A DNA stretch of 9,145 nucleotides. Origin: Candidatus Hecatellales archaeon (lineage in GTDB: Archaea; Thermoproteota; Bathyarchaeia; Hecatellales; Hecatellaceae). The DNA lies in assembly GCA_003662305.1 (NCBI GenBank), contig QMXU01000035.1, positions 1 through 9,145 on the forward strand. The letters are read 5' to 3'. This document shows positions 6,526 to 9,145 of the stretch, one piece after another. The notes under the pieces were generated by a model. The model was not told the origin of the DNA. It ran no database searches and saw only the letters and a list, made by a program, of their open reading frames with translations. Made by a program: the position numbers and the translations under genes. Position 1 is the first letter of the stretch. The number at the start of each line of letters is the position of its first letter.

Positions 6526-7206
6526 TTGAGGGAAAGCTTCGAAGAGCAGAGGAGGAAGGCTGTGGAAGACCTTAAAGCCCAGGGGGTTATCCGAAGCAGG
6601 AAAGTTGAAGAGGCCATGCTCAGGGTTCCAAGGGAAAAATTTGTCCCAGAAAAGTTCAGAAGCCAAGCATACCTTGACACTCCTCTACCCATAGGATGGG
6701 GTCAAACGGTTTCAGCCCTCCACATGGTAGCCCTCATGTGCGAGCTTCTGGAACTGGAGGTTGGACACAGAGTTTTCGAGGTTGGAGCAGGCTGCGGCTA
6801 CCATGCAGCCGTCGTAGCCGAAATCGTTGCACCGAAAGAAGCGGAAAACCTGGGACACGTCTACACGGTTGAAATAGTTAAGGAGCTAGCCGACCTGGCG
6901 AGGAGAAACCTTGAGGGGGCATCCTACGCAGGCAGGGTAACGGTTATCCATGGGGACGGCTCGCTGGGCTTCCCGGAGCAGGCGCCCTACGACAGAATTT
7001 TCGTGACAGCAGCGTCACCTGGGATTCCCCCGCCCTTAGCCCAGCAGCTTAAGCCAGGCGGGATAATCGTAATCCCGGTGGGCGACCCCTACTCCAACCA
7101 GGTTCTAAGGGTTGCAAGGAAGCAGCCTGACGGGAAACTCAGCTGGGAAGATCTTCTCGGAGTAGCCTTCGTCCCCCTCAGGGGAACCTACGGGCACAGG
7201 GTTTAA
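6526..7206 (+). CDS. pcm: Protein-L-isoaspartate O-methyltransferase
   Basis: A 226-aa cytosolic enzyme that uses S-adenosylmethionine to methylate L-isoaspartyl residues in aged proteins, starting their conversion back to normal aspartate. The N-terminal helix and the VPREKFVP motif (34-41) lead into the family hallmark GWGQTVSALHMVA (57-69). SAM-binding motif I is VFEVGAGCGYHAAV (83-96), followed by the acidic strand VYTVEI (112-117), HGDGSLG (142-148), YDRIFVTAA (155-163), LKPGG (176-180) and the closing FVPLRG (216-221). Length is close to family average. The TTG start at 6526 gives the expected short N-terminus; no better start is seen. It follows tldE on the same strand after 54 bp. All motifs expected for activity are present. 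Confidence 0.95.
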   Translation: MRESFEEQRRKAVEDLKAQGVIRSRKVEEAMLRVPREKFVPEKFRSQAYLDTPLPIGWGQTVSALHMVALMCELLELEVGHRVFEVGAGCGYHAAVVAEIVAPKEAENLGHVYTVEIVKELADLARRNLEGASYAGRVTVIHGDGSLGFPEQAPYDRIFVTAASPGIPPPLAQQLKPGGIIVIPVGDPYSNQVLRVARKQPDGKLSWEDLLGVAFVPLRGTYGHRV

Positions 7207-7214
7207 GGGGGAGC

Positions 7215-7231
7215 AAGCCTTTTTTCAGGCT
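7215..7231 (+). terminator. Weak hairpin with T6 run after pcm
   Basis: AGCCT (7216-7220) and AGGCT (7227-7231) can pair around a T-rich loop, and a run of six T (7220-7225) sits inside it. Archaeal transcription can end at oligo-T runs, so this may attenuate transcription after pcm. The stem is only 5 bp and the next gene begins 18 bp later on the same strand, so this is tentative. Confidence 0.22.
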
Positions 7232-7248
7232 GAACCGGGAGGGATGCC

Positions 7249-7668
7249 ATGGTGAAACTGGTGAACATAAGGTTTTTCGAGGGAGGACAGGCTCATGAAA
7301 GCTTTGTTAGGAACGGGATGAAGGATAGAACAAGCATTCTGAAGCATATAAGCCGCAGGGAAGCTGAAATCCTGGCTGAAGCCCTCGGAGGCTTCTTCCT
7401 AGACCCGCCTCCAATCGAGGATTCCTCCATAGAATGGGCGGTAGCCTTCCAGCCTGTGAAAAACTTTAAAATCTGCTATTTGATGAGGAGGAATGAGCCT
7501 GAATTCGAGGATGAACTTCAAATCCTATACGATGTGGAGGGGACGCCCTTCAGCATCCCCGCCGAAGACGTGGCAGACTTCACCCTCCTGTACGCTAACG
7601 CCATGATTTACGGGGTGAGAAACATTCTGGGGAGGAAGGATATCCCCGGGATTTCCAGATACCTCTAG
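7249..7668 (+). CDS. Conserved-looking protein of unknown function, 139 aa
   Basis: I do not firmly recognise this protein. It is soluble, with no signal peptide or membrane segment. The first 50 residues are mixed, including a helix SRREAEILAEALGGFF (35-50) after a basic patch. The second half has the strand AVAFQPV (64-70), then KICYLMRR, an acidic EPEFEDEL (83-90), ILYDVEGTPF and the helix IPAEDVADFTLLYANAMI (103-120). The order of a DEEF-like acidic motif, an ILYD strand and a following PAED helix faintly recalls the DUF3786 family. I treat that as a lead only. The ATG at 7249 is preceded by GGGAGGGAT (7237-7245), a strong ribosome binding site. It lies 42 bp after pcm and its stop overlaps the FEN1 stop, so it may be the last gene of the tldDE-pcm unit. 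Confidence 0.8.
   Translation: MVKLVNIRFFEGGQAHESFVRNGMKDRTSILKHISRREAEILAEALGGFFLDPPPIEDSSIEWAVAFQPVKNFKICYLMRRNEPEFEDELQILYDVEGTPFSIPAEDVADFTLLYANAMIYGVRNILGRKDIPGISRYL
7665..7668. other. Shared CTAG: overlapping stop codons of convergent genes
   Basis: The plus-strand 139-aa gene ends with TAG at 7666-7668 and the minus-strand FEN1 gene ends with TAG at the complement of 7665-7667. Together they form the palindrome CTAG, with no intergenic DNA. Transcripts from both sides must run into each other's coding region unless they end before their stops. Confidence 0.95.
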
Positions 7669-8705
7669 CCGAACCAGGCGTCTAAGGTTCGCTTAGCCTT
7701 AAGCTCGCTCATTCCAGCCTTAAACTTTTCCAAGGCATTTCTAACCCTGTCCTCTGAGAAGTCTCTTTCACCGCATAGGAACGCGACGACACCTTCAATG
7801 TCAGGGCTTCGCCATTCAACCTTGAAGTCGTCGGTCACATCAGGCTTAAGAAAGATTTCCCTTATCTTCCTCCAGTTTTCAGGAAGACTGCTTCCCTTAG
7901 ACTTGAGGAGGCTTTGAAGCTTCTCCAGGCTTCCGTTTTCCCTGACGAGTTTATGGGCTGTTTTAGGGCCTACCCCCTTAATTCCATCCGGGTTATAGTC
8001 GGTGCCAACCAGTATGCCTATGTCAACCAGCTGTTCCCTGCTGACTTCCAAACGCCTTAAAACCTCTTCAAGCTCAACAAGCTCAGGGTTCACTTCAACG
8101 TAAACGTTTTTTCTCGGAAGCTTTCTCCTCCCAGTTATGGTAAGATTTCTCACCAGTCTCGGCGCCCCGAAAAGTAGGGAGTCATAGTCTTGGCTGGCTG
8201 AAGCCCAAACATGCCCCTTAGCTGCCAGGTAGGCGGCTTGGGCTTCCCCTTCCGAGGGGGCTTGAACCCAGGGCACACCTAAAAATGTTAGAAGTCTCTT
8301 AGCGTCTTCAACCATTTCATCTCTCAGCCGGCTTGCAGCCTGAGCGTATATTCTGGCTTCCTCCAAGTCGCCTTTCCTAACGGCTTCCTCATACTTTAAA
8401 GAGGCTTCCTCCCTCATCTGCGTTCGCCTTTGGATTTCAGCTTCCTTAAGTGAGGGCGGGGTTCCGTCGAAGACGTATACGACTTTTATTCCTCTTTCCA
8501 TCAGGTTTGCCGTCCGATATAGGATTCCGCTTAGGTGGCTTGTCACCCTTCCAGACCTGTCCATTAAGGGCTCTCCTGTAGGCTGCCTTATTATGGATAG
8601 AAACTGGTATAGGGCGTTGTAGGCGTCTATGGCGATGCTTCTGCCTGAAAGCTCTTGGAGGCTTATCTCCCTGCGTGGTACAAGGTCGCCTAGGTTTACA
8701 CCCAC
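7665..8705 (-). CDS. fen: Flap endonuclease 1 (FEN1)
   Basis: A 346-aa structure-specific nuclease that removes 5' flaps during Okazaki fragment maturation and long-patch base excision repair. The N-terminus MGVNLGDLVP is the family signature. The metal-binding acidic residues are all visible: D27 (IDAYNALYQ), D80 (VFDG), E152 and E154 (SEGEAQAAY), D173 and D175 (SQDYDSLLFG), and D236 (GTDYN). The helix-hairpin-helix DNA-binding segment is GIKGVGPKTAHKL (241-253). The C-terminal tail KRTLDAWF (338-345) is a PIP box for the PCNA clamp, with lysine where glutamine is usual. The GTG start is supported by GGAGG (complement of 8711-8715) 5 nt upstream and by the conserved N-terminus. It sits downstream of a small winged-helix gene and a Cdc48-like gene on the same strand. 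Confidence 0.97.
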   Translation of the reverse strand: MGVNLGDLVPRREISLQELSGRSIAIDAYNALYQFLSIIRQPTGEPLMDRSGRVTSHLSGILYRTANLMERGIKVVYVFDGTPPSLKEAEIQRRTQMREEASLKYEEAVRKGDLEEARIYAQAASRLRDEMVEDAKRLLTFLGVPWVQAPSEGEAQAAYLAAKGHVWASASQDYDSLLFGAPRLVRNLTITGRRKLPRKNVYVEVNPELVELEEVLRRLEVSREQLVDIGILVGTDYNPDGIKGVGPKTAHKLVRENGSLEKLQSLLKSKGSSLPENWRKIREIFLKPDVTDDFKVEWRSPDIEGVVAFLCGERDFSEDRVRNALEKFKAGMSELKAKRTLDAWFG

Positions 8706-8737
8706 CTCTGCCTCCCCAGAAGGGTTAGAAGCCTAAG

Positions 8738-8748
8738 AAAATATTTAA
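8738..8748 (-). promoter_or_regulatory. Candidate TATA box of FEN1
   Basis: On the minus strand this reads TTAAATATTTT, close to an archaeal TATA box. It lies about 38 nt before the GTG start at 8705. A start site about 25 nt downstream would be near 8717, leaving a short leader that still contains the GGAGG. It sits in the 45-bp gap after the winged-helix gene, so FEN1 may have its own promoter inside the cluster. Confidence 0.5.
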
Positions 8749-8750
8749 CG

Positions 8751-8990
8751 TTAAGGCTTCCCCTGTCTAACCTCGATTTTCCTTCTGCCCTTCGGGGCGC
8801 CTAGAAGCCTTATGAGGCCTCGGACTTCAAGCTGTAGAAGCGCCTTACTTAAAATTTCAGGTGTAACGTTTTCTCCTTCCTTTTCCAACGCCTTTAAAAG
8901 CTCGTCGTCCGTGCATGAGCCAAGCTGCCTGAGAGTCTCCATTATCCTCTGCTGTAGGGGGATTATCCTCCAAATTTTCATGGTTGACAA
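8751..8990 (-). CDS. Small winged-helix DNA-binding protein, 79 aa
   Basis: A short basic protein consisting of one winged helix-turn-helix. Helix 1 is IPLQQRIMETLRQLG, followed by SCTDDELLKALEKEG, then the likely recognition helix PEILSKALLQLEVRGLI (44-60), and a wing GAPKGRRKIEVRQ. The pattern of a helical pair followed by a LEVRGLI-type helix end and a basic two-strand wing is common in archaeal ArsR/MarR-like small regulators. The TTG start at 8990 fits a GAGG (complement of 9001-9004) at 10 nt spacing. An alternative ATG at 8981 would shorten it by 3 residues. It lies directly upstream of FEN1 and 31 bp after the Cdc48-like gene, suggesting joint transcription. Target DNA or a non-regulatory role (for example in replication) is unknown. 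Confidence 0.75.
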   Translation of the reverse strand: MSTMKIWRIIPLQQRIMETLRQLGSCTDDELLKALEKEGENVTPEILSKALLQLEVRGLIRLLGAPKGRRKIEVRQGKP

Positions 8991-9021
8991 GCCGTCTACC
9001 CCTCTCCCCGGCTGCTGAAGT

Positions 9022-9145
9022 TTAGGCTATGGGCGGGGGTATGAGGGTTTTTTCCATCTGCTTCCTGTAGGTGGCTCCGAAGCTTTCATAGAACTTCTCC
9101 ATTTCAGGTGTTATGCTGGGTCCTATGCGGGCTAAGGCTTCCCTG
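9022..9145 (-). CDS. Cdc48/VCP-like AAA+ ATPase, C-terminal end only (5' end outside window)
   Basis: Only the last 40 residues are in the window, read from 9144 down to the TAA at 9022-9024. The pattern EALARIGPSITPEMEKFYESF closely resembles the C-terminal helical region of archaeal Cdc48/VCP-family AAA+ ATPases, where it typically reads AL..++PS.TPEM..FYE.F. Those enzymes unfold and extract protein substrates, and in archaea work with the proteasome. The final TLIPPPIA tail is short and proline-rich. Other AAA+ proteins with a similar C-terminal tail cannot be excluded without the ATPase domains, which lie to the right. The gene runs 5' to 3' toward the winged-helix and FEN1 genes with a 31-bp gap. 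Confidence 0.6.
   Translation of the reverse strand, partial: REALARIGPSITPEMEKFYESFGATYRKQMEKTLIPPPIA

Noticed and set aside
8812..9018. Plus-strand open frame of 68 codons near the right end
   Set aside because: It runs antisense to the winged-helix gene, is serine/arginine-rich by composition and has no supporting motif.
1..9145. Mobile element, CRISPR array, tRNA or rRNA
   Set aside because: No transposase or integrase, no regularly spaced repeats, no cloverleaf-forming stretch and no long RNA-like gap were found. Gaps are under 100 bp.

Overview
The window is archaeal chromosomal DNA. The evidence is a flap endonuclease FEN1 with a C-terminal PCNA-binding tail, a Cdc48/VCP-like AAA+ ATPase tail, a stand-alone Lrp/AsnC ligand-sensing (RAM) domain, a CofE-like protein, and TATA-like boxes paired with GGAGG/GGTG ribosome binding sites. 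Gaps between genes are short (4-93 bp) and several genes overlap. Six of the nine visible starts are best read as TTG. I cannot fix the lineage; a TACK-type archaeon such as a Bathyarchaeia relative is only a guess. No tRNA, rRNA, CRISPR array, insertion sequence or integrase was seen.

Region 1 (1-2452, plus strand) is a tightly overlapping three-gene operon and the most interesting part. It holds the C-terminal half of an SMC ATPase, a 266-aa protein and a 196-aa protein. The ATPase carries eukaryotic SMC5/6 hallmarks: QSGGERS signature, DEFDVHMD Walker B/D-loop and an ITP switch motif. The 266-aa protein ends in a kleisin-like winged helix that resembles the Nse4 C-terminal domain. The 196-aa protein looks like a tandem winged-helix (KITE) subunit with MAGE/Nse3-like features. 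Together they look like a minimal archaeal SMC5/6-Nse4-Nse3 type complex for chromosome maintenance or DNA repair. This reading rests on motif recognition by eye, not on a search.

Region 2 (2457-3632, minus strand) holds a 77-aa stand-alone RAM-domain protein and, upstream of it, a divergent CofE (F420-0:gamma-glutamyl ligase)-like protein. They converge on the SMC operon with a 4-bp gap.

Region 3 (3726-7668, plus strand) holds TldD (zinc site HESLGH), TldE/PmbA (apparently split by a +1 frameshift near 5773-5791), protein-L-isoaspartate O-methyltransferase, and a 139-aa protein of unknown function. TldD/TldE form a metalloprotease pair and Pcm repairs damaged aspartyl residues, so the cluster has a protein-processing or protein-repair flavour. 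The 93-bp divergent region before tldD carries a shared TATA-like element and a perfect palindrome over the tldD ribosome binding site.

Region 4 (7665-9145, minus strand) is read right to left: the C-terminus of a Cdc48-like AAA+ ATPase, a 79-aa winged-helix protein and FEN1. The FEN1 stop codon shares a CTAG with the stop of the convergent 139-aa gene.

The sequence is also very rich in the hexamer AGGCTT/AAGCCT, in all gene orientations and between genes.
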